The notes beneath the pieces were generated by a model. It had not been told where the DNA came from. It worked only from the letters and a program-made list of their open reading frames with translations, and made no database searches. A stretch of 64,000 bases of DNA from Prescottella defluvii (lineage in GTDB: Bacteria > Actinomycetota > Actinomycetes > Mycobacteriales > Mycobacteriaceae). The stretch is from positions 1,612,001 through 1,676,000 of the forward strand of contig CP121458.1 in NCBI GenBank assembly GCA_029690005.1, given 5' to 3'. How positions within the stretch are numbered: the stretch's first letter is position 1; each line of letters starts with the position of its first letter. Shown here piece after piece: positions 31,691-40,964 of this stretch. Made by a program: the position numbers and the translations under genes.

Positions 31691-31775
31691 GAACTGTCGG
31701 CCCCACCGGACTGCCCCGACCAGATGTGTTGAACTGTCGGCACCGCCGACGGGTTGGACTGTCGGCCCCGCCGAC
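31691..31775. repeat. Three direct repeats upstream of a proline-rich protein gene
   Basis: Copies of GRACTGTCGGCMCC begin at 31691, 31731 and 31756; the last two continue into GCCGAC, so each holds a GTCGG/CCGAC palindrome. They fill the space between the TetR stop and the gene at 31796, and may be tandem regulator sites. Confidence 0.6.
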
Positions 31776-31795
31776 GGAGAGAGCAGGCTCGCACC

Positions 31796-32675
31796 ATGAC
31801 GAACCCCGACGATCCCCGCACCCCGCAGGAGCGCGCGTACGACCCTGCCGAGCAGGCGTCCGGCGAGACCGTCCAGTGGGCCCGCCCCGCGGACGACCCC
31901 ACCCAGCAGATCGGCCCGGGCGTGCCCGCGGACCAGCCCACCGAGCAGTACTACACGGCCGACCCGTACCAGGCGTACGGTTCGCCGCCGCCCAATCCAC
32001 GCAAGCCTTCCCGACGTACGACCCGCGGTTCGATCCGCAGGCCACGCCGCCCAACCCGACGCAGGCCTATCCGACGTACTACGGCGCCGGCGGATACCCA
32101 CCGCCCGGACAACCGCCGATCGGACAGCCGCCGATCGGAGAGGCCCCGGCCATCGAGGACGCGCCCGAGCACAAGCCCGCGCGCAAGGTGGGCCTGTGGG
32201 CGGCGGCCGCCGCGGGCGTCGTGCTGCTGGCGCTCGGCCTGATCGTCGGTTTCATGTTGAACAACGGTGGTTCGGACAACGCCACCACAGCTGCGGCCCC
32301 GTCCACCCGCACCACGGCGCCGGCGGTCCCCCGCGCACGAGCGCTCCGAGTGCCCCGCCGTCGCAGAAGGCACCCGACACGACGTCGCCGCTCGAGAACG
32401 TCCCCGGCGGGGTCGGGGACTTGATCGGCAAGGCCGGAACCGCGATGGGCACCATCACCGCCAACGACGGCGGAACGCTGACCCTCAACGGTCTCGGCGG
32501 TTCCAAGATCACCGTGCGCACCACGCCGGACACGTCGCTGATCTCCCTGACCGCGAGCAGCATCGCCGACCTGAAGCCCGGCGAGTCCGTCGTGGTCCAC
32601 GGCGACAAGGTCGAGAACGGGACAGTCACGGCAAAGCTGATCATCGGCACGTCGATCCCCAACTTCGGTAACTGA
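31796..32675 (+). CDS. Proline-rich single-pass protein with DUF5666-like domain, two frame breaks
   Basis: About 293 residues. A cytoplasmic Pro/Gln/Tyr-rich N-terminus (about 1-120, with repeated TQAYPTYY-like and GQPPIGQPPIGEAP units) is followed by one membrane helix (VGLWAAAAAGVVLLALGLIV, about 140) and an extracytoplasmic beta-rich domain (GTITANDGGTLTLNG, SLTASSIADLKPGESVVVHG). The domain resembles DUF5666. Missing bases near 31993 and 32330. It lies upstream of two further envelope proteins. Function unknown. Confidence 0.72.
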
Positions 32676-32714
32676 CGCGCGGCACCGGATGCCCGGATCG
32701 GGCCCGAGAGTGGC

Positions 32715-32720
32715 TAGGCT
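32715..32720 (+). promoter_or_regulatory. -10 box (TAGGCT) of a probable leaderless transcript
   Basis: TAGGCT ends 8 nt before the ATG at 32729; no ribosome site between them. Confidence 0.45.
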
Positions 32721-32728
32721 GACCCTCG

Positions 32729-33432
32729 ATGACGGCTATGTGGTTCGGATTGGCAGTGATAGCGCTCGCGGGTGCTGTCGCCCTGCTCTATGTGGATCGG
32801 ACGCGGCGCGACCAGACGGGGCGCGTCCGGCAGATCTGGGCGAAGGCGCAGGGATACGCGTACAACACCTCGGATGAGCAGTTGCCATCGCTGTGGGACC
32901 GGGCGGCGCTCGCCAAGCAGGACTACCTGGGTGCGGTCGACGTCGTGCGAGGCGTCCGCCGTGGTGAAGAGTTCGTGCTCTTCGACCTCGAGGACACGGC
33001 GACGATCGTCGCGGTGCACCGTGCGGTGGGGTCGGACGTCGACATCGATCTGCGGCTGAAGTCGACGCCGCCGCCGCGCGACACCGACCTGAACCTCCTG
33101 GGCGCGATCGGCCCGCGCGTGGTGTTCGCGACCGACCTCGAGATCGCCCGGCGTGTGTGCGACCAGCGCATGGTCGCGTTCACCGAGTCCGTCCCGCCGC
33201 AGCTGCAGATGCTGTGGAGCGAGGGGGAGTGGACACTCGGCTCGCTGCCCGTGGGCAGCTCCGGCCGGACTGGGACGCCGCGATCGAGACGGTCGCCCGA
33301 CTCTCCGGCATGCTGCGCGTGCTGCCGCCGGCCACCGACCAGGGCTCGCTGCAGCCGGTCGCGCACGATCCGGGCCGCCCGATCGCGCAGGGCCCCTACG
33401 ACATGGTCGACGAGCCGGAGACCTCCCGGTAG
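32729..33432 (+). CDS. Conserved membrane-anchored protein, one frame break
   Basis: About 234 residues. One N-terminal membrane helix (WFGLAVIALAGAVALLYV) and a cytoplasmic alpha/beta domain (GYAYNTSDEQLPSLWDRAAL, GAVDVVRGVRRGEEFVLFDLED). Its position between clpB and pyrE corresponds to M. tuberculosis Rv0383c, a conserved protein of unknown function (recalled, not checked). One base is missing near 33262. A LemA-type gene follows after 69 nt. Confidence 0.68.
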
Positions 33433-33501
33433 ATCTCCGCGCCGGGCGCCGTCGCGTGCTCGAATAGCGGCGTCGTCGAGACCCCAGTAGATTCCGCTTC
33501 T

Positions 33502-34098
33502 GTGGCTGGTGTGTCGGGTGTTGTTTTTGTTTTTGTTGTGATTTGTGTGGCCTGTGCGGTCTGGGTGATGTCGGGCATCCAACGGTTGCGCCGACTCGGG
33601 TCCAGCGCCGACTCCGCGCTCGCACTCGTCCACACGGAACTGGATCGCCGCTACGAATACGTGCCCGCTCTGGTGCTGGCCGCCTCCGAGACCGTCGGAC
33701 GCGACCTGGTCGCGCCGGTGACCGGCGCCCGCTCCCTGGCCATGCGCGTCCGCGAGAAGGATCTCGACCTGCGCCGACAGGCCGGAGCCGAAAAGGCGCT
33801 GTCGGAGGCCCTGCAGGCGGTGCTCGACACGGGCCGCCGCTACCCGCAGCTCGCACACGACTGGGCGTTCGTGCACCCGGCCCACGAAATCGAGGTCACC
33901 GAGCAGCGCCTGGCCGGTGCCGTCCGCGTGTACAACGAGCAGGTCCGAAGCCTGAACCGTGCGATCCGGACGTTCCCCGGAAGCCTCGTCGCGTCCCGCC
34001 TCGGCATCGGGAAGGCGCAACTGTTCGAGGCGACCATCCTGGCGGTGCCGTCGTCCGAGGCGCTCGACGACGACGTCGCCGACGCCGCCGCCGCATGA
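33502..34098 (+). CDS. LemA-family membrane protein
   Basis: 198 residues, intact. An N-terminal transmembrane helix (VVFVFVVICVACAVWVM) precedes a helical bundle with LemA-like elements: two-segment RRYEYVPALVLAAS and YNEQVRSLNRAIRTFPGSLVA. GTG start at 33502. LemA proteins are anchored coiled-coil proteins of uncertain role, some linked to signalling or protease complexes. Codon use here includes an unusual run of T/G-rich codons at the start. Confidence 0.78.
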   Translation: MAGVSGVVFVFVVICVACAVWVMSGIQRLRRLGSSADSALALVHTELDRRYEYVPALVLAASETVGRDLVAPVTGARSLAMRVREKDLDLRRQAGAEKALSEALQAVLDTGRRYPQLAHDWAFVHPAHEIEVTEQRLAGAVRVYNEQVRSLNRAIRTFPGSLVASRLGIGKAQLFEATILAVPSSEALDDDVADAAAA

Positions 34099-34138
34099 GG
34101 GTTGTGGGGTCGTGGACGCTGCGACCAGGCTTCCTCGC

Positions 34139-34144
34139 TAGGCT
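34139..34144 (+). promoter_or_regulatory. -10 box (TAGGCT) upstream of pyrE
   Basis: TAGGCT lies 45 nt before the pyrE ATG at 34190, giving a short leader that contains GATGGGAGA as ribosome site. Confidence 0.4.
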
Positions 34145-34189
34145 CGACGTGACGAATTGTTGTCTGACTTGGTGATGGGAGAGCGGCCG

Positions 34190-34723
34190 ATGACGGATCG
34201 CGACGAGCTTGCGGCGCTGGTGCGCGAGCTGGCGGTGGTGCACGGAAAGGTGACCTTGTCGTCCGGCAAGGAAGCCGACTACTACGTGGACCTGCGCCGC
34301 GCGACGCTGCACCACCGCGCCGGCCCGCTGATCGGCAAGCTGCTGCGCGAGCTGGTCGCCGACTGGGACTTCGACGCCGTCGGCGGGCTGACCATGGGCG
34401 CCGACCCCGTCGCGATGGCCGTCATGCACGCCGAAGGCCGCCCGATCGACGCGTTCGTCGTCCGCAAGGCAGCGAAGGCGCACGGCATGCAGCGCCAGAT
34501 CGAAGGCCCTGACGTCGTCGGCAAGCGTGTCCTCGTCGTCGAGGACACCACCACCACCGGCAACTCGCCGCTCACCGCCGTCAAGGCCCTGCGCGACGTG
34601 GGTGCCATCGTCGTCGGTGTCGCCACCGTCGTCGACCGTGCCACCGGCGCCGACGCCGTCATCGCCGCCGAAGGACTCGAGTACCGCTCGCTCCTCGGCC
34701 TCGAGGACCTCGGGCTGAACTGA
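34190..34723 (+). CDS. pyrE: Orotate phosphoribosyltransferase
   Basis: 177 residues, intact. It joins orotate and PRPP to make OMP in pyrimidine synthesis. The PRPP motif VLVVEDTTTTGNSPLTAV lies at about residues 110-128, and substrate loops are VTLSSGKEADYYVDLR and VRKAAKAHGMQRQIEG. ATG at 34190 chosen because of the GGGAGA site; earlier in-frame starts at 34157 or 34178 lack one. Corresponds in position to M. tuberculosis Rv0382c. Confidence 0.93.
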   Translation: MTDRDELAALVRELAVVHGKVTLSSGKEADYYVDLRRATLHHRAGPLIGKLLRELVADWDFDAVGGLTMGADPVAMAVMHAEGRPIDAFVVRKAAKAHGMQRQIEGPDVVGKRVLVVEDTTTTGNSPLTAVKALRDVGAIVVGVATVVDRATGADAVIAAEGLEYRSLLGLEDLGLN

Positions 34724-34750
34724 CCCGGGGATTCTTCTCCCCAGGTTTGA

Positions 34751-34801
34751 AGCTGAAGGGACCGTTCATGCGCTCGCAGCGTATGAACGGTCCCTTCAGC
34801 T
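34751..34801. terminator. Bidirectional palindromic terminator after pyrE
   Basis: Arm GCTGAAGGGACCGTTCAT (34752-34769) pairs with 34783-34800; inner CGCT/AGCG extends it. It lies between convergent pyrE and the secreted-protein gene, and shares its arm with the palindrome at 39616-39666. Confidence 0.8.
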
Positions 34802-34815
34802 GTTGCGGCGTCCGG

Positions 34816-35319
34816 TCAGGGGACGAGGAAGAACGCCTGGACCGCCCCGTAGGACGTCTGCGGGCGGAGTTCGTTGTACCACATGCTGATCGGGCCGACC
34901 ATCATGCCGATCATCGCGACTCCGGAACCGGGGTTGATCTCGGTGCGGACGGTCTGTCCCTGGACGGCGAGGAGTTCCACTTCCTTGGCCTGTCCGGCGA
35001 GAACGCCGAGGTTCCACGTGATGGAGACCTTCACCTTGCAGACAGGGTTCTGCGCCCAGCCCGGCCCGACGCCGTTCAGCACGCGCGGCGTGAAGGCGAT
35101 GGTGGCGAGACCCCGACGGGCGGGATCGGTCTCGACGACGGTGTCGATCAGACCGTTGCAGAAGTCGTTCTGCCCGAGCACCGCCAGAGTGGGACCGTTG
35201 AGCGTCACGTGCATGATCGGCGCCGGTGCGGCACTCGCGGTGGTGGTGACGCCCGTGACGGCAGCGGTCGCGACGGCCGCGGCGGCGAATGCGCGCACGG
35301 CAAAGCTACGAAGCTTCAT
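34816..35319 (-). CDS. Secreted protein of unknown function
   Basis: 167 residues. Sec signal peptide (basic start MKLRSFAVRAF, hydrophobic core, cleavage after TTTASA about residue 30). The mature part is a small beta-rich domain with one Cys pair (NDFCNG and NPVCKV) that could form a disulphide. ATG at 35319 after GGGGGA. I do not recognise the family; such actinobacterial exported proteins are common. The gene is convergent with pyrE and divergent from galT. Confidence 0.7.
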   Translation of the reverse strand: MKLRSFAVRAFAAAAVATAAVTGVTTTASAAPAPIMHVTLNGPTLAVLGQNDFCNGLIDTVVETDPARRGLATIAFTPRVLNGVGPGWAQNPVCKVKVSITWNLGVLAGQAKEVELLAVQGQTVRTEINPGSGVAMIGMMVGPISMWYNELRPQTSYGAVQAFFLVP

Positions 35320-35460
35320 GTGAATCCCCCGTTGTTTCGATGTGTTTCGTACCCCCGGCCGTCGTGACTCCGGTGACGGAGCAACGGCCTCGAGCATGCT
35401 CACACAGAACGTCGGCTCGAACCAAACCGGGTGGCAGGCGACGGATTAGGACCTGTCGCA

Positions 35461-35466
35461 TATCGT
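35461..35466 (+). promoter_or_regulatory. -10 box (TATCGT) of a probable leaderless galT transcript
   Basis: TATCGT ends 6 nt before the ATG at 35473, with no ribosome site. Confidence 0.45.
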
Positions 35467-35472
35467 GTTCCG

Positions 35473-36587
35473 ATGCCGATCCGGAAGACGCGGACACACC
35501 TGTCCGACGGGCGCGAGTTGTTCTACTTCGACGACACCGAACCGTTCGCGAGCGGGGCCGCGACGCGCGAACTGCACGACGGTCGCGAACTGGCGCCGGT
35601 CGAGGCGGCGTCGACGATGCGCTACGACGTCCTGACGGGGAGTGGGTGACGCTGGCGGCGCACCGGATGAATCGCACCTTCCTGCCCGCGGCCGACGAGT
35701 GCCCGCTGTGCCCCACCCGGTCGGGACGCCCCGCGACCGAGATTCCCGCCGGCGACTACGACGTCGCGGTATTCGAGAATCGCTTCCCGTCTCTCGGTTC
35801 GGTGGACGCGGGATTCGCCGAATTCGTTGACGGCGAGTCTCTTGGCCCCAGCGCGTCGCGGACGGCCGGTGCGAGGTGGTGTGCTTCACCAGCGACCACG
35901 ACCGCAGCTTCGCCCAGTTGTCGCCCGCACAGGTGCGGACGGTGCTCGAGGCGTTGCGGGACCGGACTCGTGAGCTGTCGGCGCTGCCGTCCGTCGAGCA
36001 GGTGTTCTGCTTCGAGAACCGCGGCGAGGAGATCGGGGTGACGCTGTCGCACCCGACATGGCCAGATCTACGCCTACCCGACGCTGCCGCCGCGGACCAC
36101 CGCGCTGCTGCGCCAGGCCGAGGAGCACCGCAGCCGCACCGGGCGTTCGCTCCTGCGCGATGTTCTCGACGCCGAGCGGCGCGCCGGCACCCGCGTGGTC
36201 GTCGAGGGCGAGCACTGGACGGCGTACGTGCCGGCGGCGGCCCGCTGGCCCGTCGAACTGCACGTGGCCCCGCACCGCGACGTCGCCGACCTCACGGAAC
36301 TCGACGACGCCGAACTCGACGAGCTCTCCCGCCTGTACCTGGATGTGCTGGGGCGGCTGGACCGGTTCTTCGACGGCGTCGACCGGCTGCCGTACATCGC
36401 CGGCTGGCACCAGGCCCCGGTCGGGGACGGACGTGAATTGGGAAGGCTGTACCTGCAGGTGTTTTCGCTCATGCGCTCGCCGCACCGGATGAAGTTCCTC
36501 GCCGGGTCCGAGTCGGGGATGGGGGCGTGGATCAGTGACACCACCCCCGAGCGGATCGCCGCCCGGTTCCGGGAGGTGGCGCCGTGA
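35473..36587 (+). CDS. galT: Galactose-1-phosphate uridylyltransferase, three frame breaks
   Basis: About 371 residues of the HIT-like GalT family, transferring UMP between UDP-glucose and galactose-1-phosphate in the Leloir pathway. Evidence includes MNRTFLPAADECPLCPT (zinc-site region), FENRFPSL, the active-site HPHGQIYAYP, and the C-terminal SPHRMKFLAGSESGMG. Breaks near 35641 and 35860 (missing base each) and 36055 (one extra base, inside the HPHGQ site). The stop overlaps the galK start, so galTK is an operon. Confidence 0.88.
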
Positions 36588-37762
36588 CCGTCCAGTGGTT
36601 CCGGCCGGTGCCCGACACCGAACTCGCGGACACCGCGGCCGACGTCTTCCGCCGCGCGTTCGACGCCGACCCCGACGGTGTGTGGGCGGCGCCCGGGCGG
36701 GTCAACCTGATCGGCGAGCACGTCGACTACGCGGGCGGGTTGTGCCTGCCGATCGCGTTGCCGCACAACACCGTCGTTGCCGTGTCGCCGCGCACGGACG
36801 GCCGGATCCGGCTGCGGTCGACCGACGGGGAACCGTGGGGCGGCGGCCTCGACGACATCGGACCCGGTCGGCCGACGGGCTGGGCGTCGTACCCGGCCGG
36901 GGTGATCTGGGCGCTGCGCCAGAACGGCTTGCTCACAGACGGTTTCGGCGGTGTCGACGCGGCGTTCGCGTCGGCGGTGCCGATCGGTGCGGGGCTGTCG
37001 AGCTCGGCGGCGCTCACATGTTCGTTGGCGCTCGCGCTCGCTCCGGACGCGGGCCGGACGGCGCTGGCCGCGGCGTGCGTGCGGGCCGAGAACGAGGTGG
37101 CGCTTGCCCCCACCGGCGGCATGGACCAGGCGGCGTCGCTGCGCGCGGAGGAAGGGCATGCGCTGCTGCTGGATTCGGCGTCGGGTGCGGTGTCCCAGGT
37201 GCCGTTCGCGCCGGACGGGCTGTCGCTGTTGGTGATCGACACCCGCGCCCCGCACCGGTTGGTGGACGGGCAGTACGCCAAGCGTCGGTCCGCGGTGGAG
37301 CGGGCGGCGCGACGGCTCGGCGTCGACTCGCTGCGTGAACTGGCCGACCGCGGCCACGACGGCATGGACGCGGTGCGGTCGCTGAAGGACGACGTCCTGC
37401 GCCGTCGCGCGTGGCACGTGATCAGCGAGATCGCCCGCGTCCGGCTGGCGGTGCGGGCGTTGGAGTCCGGCGACTTCGCCGAGTTCGGCCGGCTGCTGTA
37501 CGCGTCGCACATGTCGCTCGGCCGCGACTTCGAGGTCTCCTGCCCGGAACTCGACAACGCCGTCGAGGCCACGATGATCGCCGGCGCGCTGGGCGCTCGG
37601 ATGACCGGCGGCGGCTTCGGCGGCTCCGCGATCGCACTGGTCCCGACCGGCCGGGTCGACGAGGCGATCGAGACCACGAGCCGGCAGGCGGCGGAGCGTC
37701 GTCTGCCCGAGCCCGCGTTCGCGGTCGTCGCCGCGTCTGCCCCTGCTCGCCGGTTGCGCTGA
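36584..37762 (+). CDS. galK: Galactokinase
   Basis: 392 residues, intact, GHMP kinase. Galactose signature GRVNLIGEHVDYAGG (about 30-45), ATP-binding PIGAGLSSSAAL (about 130), and motif 3 MTGGGFGGSAIALV near the C terminus. It phosphorylates galactose at C1, feeding GalT. GTG start at 36584 overlaps galT (GTGA). No epimerase or sugar transporter is adjacent. Confidence 0.94.
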   Translation: MTVQWFRPVPDTELADTAADVFRRAFDADPDGVWAAPGRVNLIGEHVDYAGGLCLPIALPHNTVVAVSPRTDGRIRLRSTDGEPWGGGLDDIGPGRPTGWASYPAGVIWALRQNGLLTDGFGGVDAAFASAVPIGAGLSSSAALTCSLALALAPDAGRTALAAACVRAENEVALAPTGGMDQAASLRAEEGHALLLDSASGAVSQVPFAPDGLSLLVIDTRAPHRLVDGQYAKRRSAVERAARRLGVDSLRELADRGHDGMDAVRSLKDDVLRRRAWHVISEIARVRLAVRALESGDFAEFGRLLYASHMSLGRDFEVSCPELDNAVEATMIAGALGARMTGGGFGGSAIALVPTGRVDEAIETTSRQAAERRLPEPAFAVVAASAPARRLR

Positions 37763-37776
37763 GGAAGGGAGCCACC

Positions 37777-38928
37777 ATGAGCCACGAGCAGCTGCGGATG
37801 TCCGAGCTGGGGTCCGATTCGGTCTCGGTGCTCCGGATCATCTCGTACTTCGACGAACTCGGTGAGTCGGCGGCCAACGCGGACACCGTCGTCCGTTCGG
37901 CGGCGCTGCTCGCGGAGTGCCCCGTCGGCGCCCGGTGGGCCTCGGGCACCGTGATCCGGTACGACGCGCTGGGGGATCCGCTCGACGAGACACGTCCGGT
38001 GGAGCCGGTCCGGCGGGAACCGGAGGTGTGGCTCGAGCGGGGCGGTGCCGAACGCCCACTCGACTCGGTGCTGCTGGACCGGCTCCGCCATACGCTCCGG
38101 GTGGCCGCCGCGCGGTCGGCGTCGACGGACGGGCCGCGCCTGGGCGATCCCGCACTGCTCGAGGTGGTGCTCTCGGACAAGGAGCGTCGCGAGGATCGGG
38201 TCCGTGCGGTGGGCCTGCTGGGGTTGGATCCGGCGCGGGAGATCCGGGTGCTGGCGGTGTCGTCCGCGTCGAGTGCGGCTGCGGTCGAACTGATCTCGCG
38301 AACGTGTTCGGGACGACTGGTGCACTCGGTTGCCGTCGGCAGCCTGACCGCGGTGCTCCTGCAGGACGGGGCGGACAGCCGCGCGCTCGCCGACGACCTG
38401 CACGGCACGATCGTCGCCGAACACCCGCGTCCGACGACGCCGAGCGGCGATCGCGGCCCGTGGGTGGGGATCGGCGAACGCCTGAGCGTGTACGCGGCGC
38501 CGACGTCGTGGAAGCAGGCACGTCGGGCGCTGCGATTCGCGTCGTCGACCGGCTACGGGCGCCGTGCGGTCGCGTACGGGCGGCTCAGTTCGCTCGAACT
38601 GCTCGCCGAGCTGCCGCTCGAACGCGTCCTCCACGATCGGGACGTCGCGCGGATCAACGCAATCGCCGCATCGGTGACCGGCGCCCAGGAGGTGGCGACG
38701 CTCGAGGCGTTCTGCGTGTTCGGCTCGTTGCGGCGAACCGCGGCCGAACTGCACGTCCACCACAGCACGGTCGCCGCCCGGCTCGCCCGCCTCCAGTCCG
38801 AGATGGGCTGGGACCTGGAGGATTCGATGGACCGCTTCATGGCGACGCTGGTGTTGATGGTCCGTCGGATGGCGTTGTCGTCGACCGACCTGGCGTCGTC
38901 GGAGGTGTTCGGTTCGGGGTACCGATGA
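37777..38928 (+). CDS. PucR/CdaR-type transcriptional regulator
   Basis: 383 residues, intact. A variable sensory N-terminal part is followed by a C-terminal PucR-like helix-turn-helix (TLEAFCVFGSLRRTAAELHVHHSTVAARLARLQSEMG, about residues 315-350). ATG at 37777, 14 nt after galK, with GAGGAAGGGAG upstream, so it may be co-transcribed with galTK. Related proteins regulate purine, aromatic or detoxification genes. Whether it controls galTK or the downstream NTF2-like gene is not known. Confidence 0.8.
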   Translation: MSHEQLRMSELGSDSVSVLRIISYFDELGESAANADTVVRSAALLAECPVGARWASGTVIRYDALGDPLDETRPVEPVRREPEVWLERGGAERPLDSVLLDRLRHTLRVAAARSASTDGPRLGDPALLEVVLSDKERREDRVRAVGLLGLDPAREIRVLAVSSASSAAAVELISRTCSGRLVHSVAVGSLTAVLLQDGADSRALADDLHGTIVAEHPRPTTPSGDRGPWVGIGERLSVYAAPTSWKQARRALRFASSTGYGRRAVAYGRLSSLELLAELPLERVLHDRDVARINAIAASVTGAQEVATLEAFCVFGSLRRTAAELHVHHSTVAARLARLQSEMGWDLEDSMDRFMATLVLMVRRMALSSTDLASSEVFGSGYR

Positions 38929-39042
38929 CCCGACACCCGTCGGGGACCTGCCCGGAATCGACCGACGCCCGTCGGGTGACCCGAGGCCGTGACCTGAGTC
39001 ACCATCGTTGCGAAGTTCGTTTCACCGGAAAGGAATTCGTAC

Positions 39043-39598
39043 ATGGCCGTCATCGATCCGAACCGCACGTGGGAACTGCTCGAGCAGCGCCTCGCCGTCA
39101 CCACGAACGCCCGCCACCGCGTCGTCCTCGGCGCCGTGATCGAGCACATGAAAGCAGAGGCCGCACCGGACCTCGACCGCCTGATGGCCACGCTGAGCCC
39201 CACCCCCGACTACCACTTCTGGAACGGCGGCCAGGACGTCGGGCCCAAGGGCACCGAGGGCGTCAAGACGTACTACATCGACTTCCTCGCGACCCGCACC
39301 AACATCCTCCAGTACCGCCTCGACCGGCTCGTCGTCGACGACCACTGCCTGGTCACCGAGGGTTTCCTTCGAGCAGATCTACCCAGGCTCGTACGCCGCG
39401 CAGATCGGGATCCCCGTCGACGACGAGTCTGCCGACTACCTCGTCGTGTTCCGCCAGCTGATCCTGTGGCCGGTGGACGGGGACGGTCTGATCCAGGGCG
39501 AGGACTCGTACCACTCCGGGCCGTCGAGCGTCACCAAGCTCTCGTTCGACGAGCTGCCGCAGGCGTACATCGATCTGGTGCACACCCCTGCCAACTGA
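39043..39598 (+). CDS. NTF2-like/SnoaL-type protein, one frame break
   Basis: About 184 residues. The pattern HVFLGAVIEHMKAEA-type start and YHFWNGGQDVGPKGTEGVKTYY, with FRQLILWPVDGDGLIQGE, fit the NTF2 superfamily. One extra base near 39368 (between GF and FEQIYPG). ATG at 39043 after GGAAAGGAA. It stands alone between the PucR-type regulator and an MFS gene. Enzymatic role (for example isomerase, hydratase) cannot be assigned. Confidence 0.65.
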
Positions 39599-39615
39599 CC
39601 GATCTCTGTGTCGGA

Positions 39616-39666
39616 AGCTGAAGGGTCCCTTCATGCGCTGTGCGCGCGTGAAGGGACCCTTCAGCT
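39616..39666. terminator. Bidirectional palindromic terminator
   Basis: AGCTGAAGGGTCCCTTCA (39616-39633) pairs perfectly with 39649-39666, and each arm is nearly a palindrome itself. It lies between the NTF2-like gene (+) and the MFS gene (-). The arm resembles that at 34751-34801. Confidence 0.8.
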
Positions 39667-39688
39667 GGTGGTTGGTCGGGGCCGGAGC

Positions 39689-40936
39689 TCAGTCCGCGTC
39701 GCCGACGGTGACGGCGACGGCCTCGTCGACGCTGTGCGGTTCCGGATCGTGGTCGTCGACGTGTGCCAACACCTTCCGGCCGGTGGCGAGCACCAGGATG
39801 CCGGCGACGGTGCACGCCGCGCCCACCCAGAACGGCAGGTGGACATTGTGCTCGCCGAGCTTGCCCGCGACGTACGGGGCAGCGGCGCCGCCGACGAACC
39901 GGACGAAGCTGTACGCGGCCGACGCGGTCGAACGCTCCACCGGCGCCGAGATCATCACGGTCTCGGTGATGAGCGTGTTGTTGACGCCGAGGAACAGGCC
40001 CGCGAGGACGACGCACACGACGAGCACGGGCTTGGACTCGGTGAACAGCGCCATCGCGCCCAGGTCCAGTGCGAACAGCGTCAGCGCCGCGATCATCATC
40101 GGCAGCGTCCCGAAGGCGCGCTGCAGGCGCGGGGCGAGGAACACCGACGAGATCGCCAGCATCAGGCCCCAGCCGAAGAAGATGAAACCGATCGAGTACG
40201 TGCCCATGTCGAGCGGGAACGGGGTGTACGCGAGCAGCGTGAAGAAGCCGTAGTTGTAGAGCAGGGCCGTGATCGCGACGGTCAGCAGACCGCGGTGACG
40301 CAGTGCCAGGAACGGCGCGGCGAGCGACGTGCGGTGCTGCGGCTTGGGCGCCTTCGGCAGCATCACGGTGATGAGGATGAACGCGACGGCCATGAGTGTC
40401 GCGACGCCGAAGAACGGTGCGCGCCAGCTGATGTTGCCCAGGACTCCGCCGACGAGCGGGCCGACGGCGATGCCGATGCCGAGCGCGGCCTCGTACAGGA
40501 TGATCGCGCGGGCCACGCCGCCGCTGGCCGCACCGACGATCGCGGCGAGTGCGGTCGCGATGAACAGTGCGTTGCCCAGACCCCAGCCGGCGCGGAAGCC
40601 GACGATCTGGTTGATCGTGTCCGACGCGCCCGCGGCGGCCGCGAACACCACGATGATCGCCAGGCCCCAGAGCAGCGTCTTCTTCGCGCCGATGCGGCTC
40701 GAGATCACGCCGGTGAAGAGCATCGCGATGCCCGTGACCAGCATGTAGCTGGTGAACAGCAGCGACACCTGAGACGGGCTGGCGTCGAGCTGCTCGGCGA
40801 TCGGCTTGAGGATCGGGTCCACGAGGCCGATGCCCATGAACGCGATGATGCTGGCGAAGGCAACAGCCCACACAGCTTTCGGTTGCTGCAGGATGCCGGG
40901 CTTCGTGCTCGCGGCTGCGGCGGTCGTGGTGCTCAC
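39689..40936 (-). CDS. MFS transporter
   Basis: 415 residues, intact, 12 predicted transmembrane segments. Motif A-like SSRIGAKKTLLWG after helix 2, and GIGIAVGPLVGGVLG in helix 5. Similar to arabinose-polymer/multidrug exporter-type MFS proteins. GTG start at 40936 after AAGGAGGG. The MarR gene lies 28 nt upstream on the same strand, so both are probably one operon controlled by MarR. Confidence 0.86.
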   Translation of the reverse strand: MSTTTAAAASTKPGILQQPKAVWAVAFASIIAFMGIGLVDPILKPIAEQLDASPSQVSLLFTSYMLVTGIAMLFTGVISSRIGAKKTLLWGLAIIVVFAAAAGASDTINQIVGFRAGWGLGNALFIATALAAIVGAASGGVARAIILYEAALGIGIAVGPLVGGVLGNISWRAPFFGVATLMAVAFILITVMLPKAPKPQHRTSLAAPFLALRHRGLLTVAITALLYNYGFFTLLAYTPFPLDMGTYSIGFIFFGWGLMLAISSVFLAPRLQRAFGTLPMMIAALTLFALDLGAMALFTESKPVLVVCVVLAGLFLGVNNTLITETVMISAPVERSTASAAYSFVRFVGGAAAPYVAGKLGEHNVHLPFWVGAACTVAGILVLATGRKVLAHVDDHDPEPHSVDEAVAVTVGDAD

Positions 40937-40964
40937 GTATCCCTCCTTGATGATGTCGTCGTGG

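Noticed and set aside
31691-31775. A CRISPR-like repeat array
   Set aside because: Three imperfect short copies with irregular 40- and 25-nt spacing.
36727-38763. A 2-kb antisense frame over galK and the PucR gene
   Set aside because: Same reasoning: Arg/Ser-rich, no domain, fully overlapped by two convincing genes.
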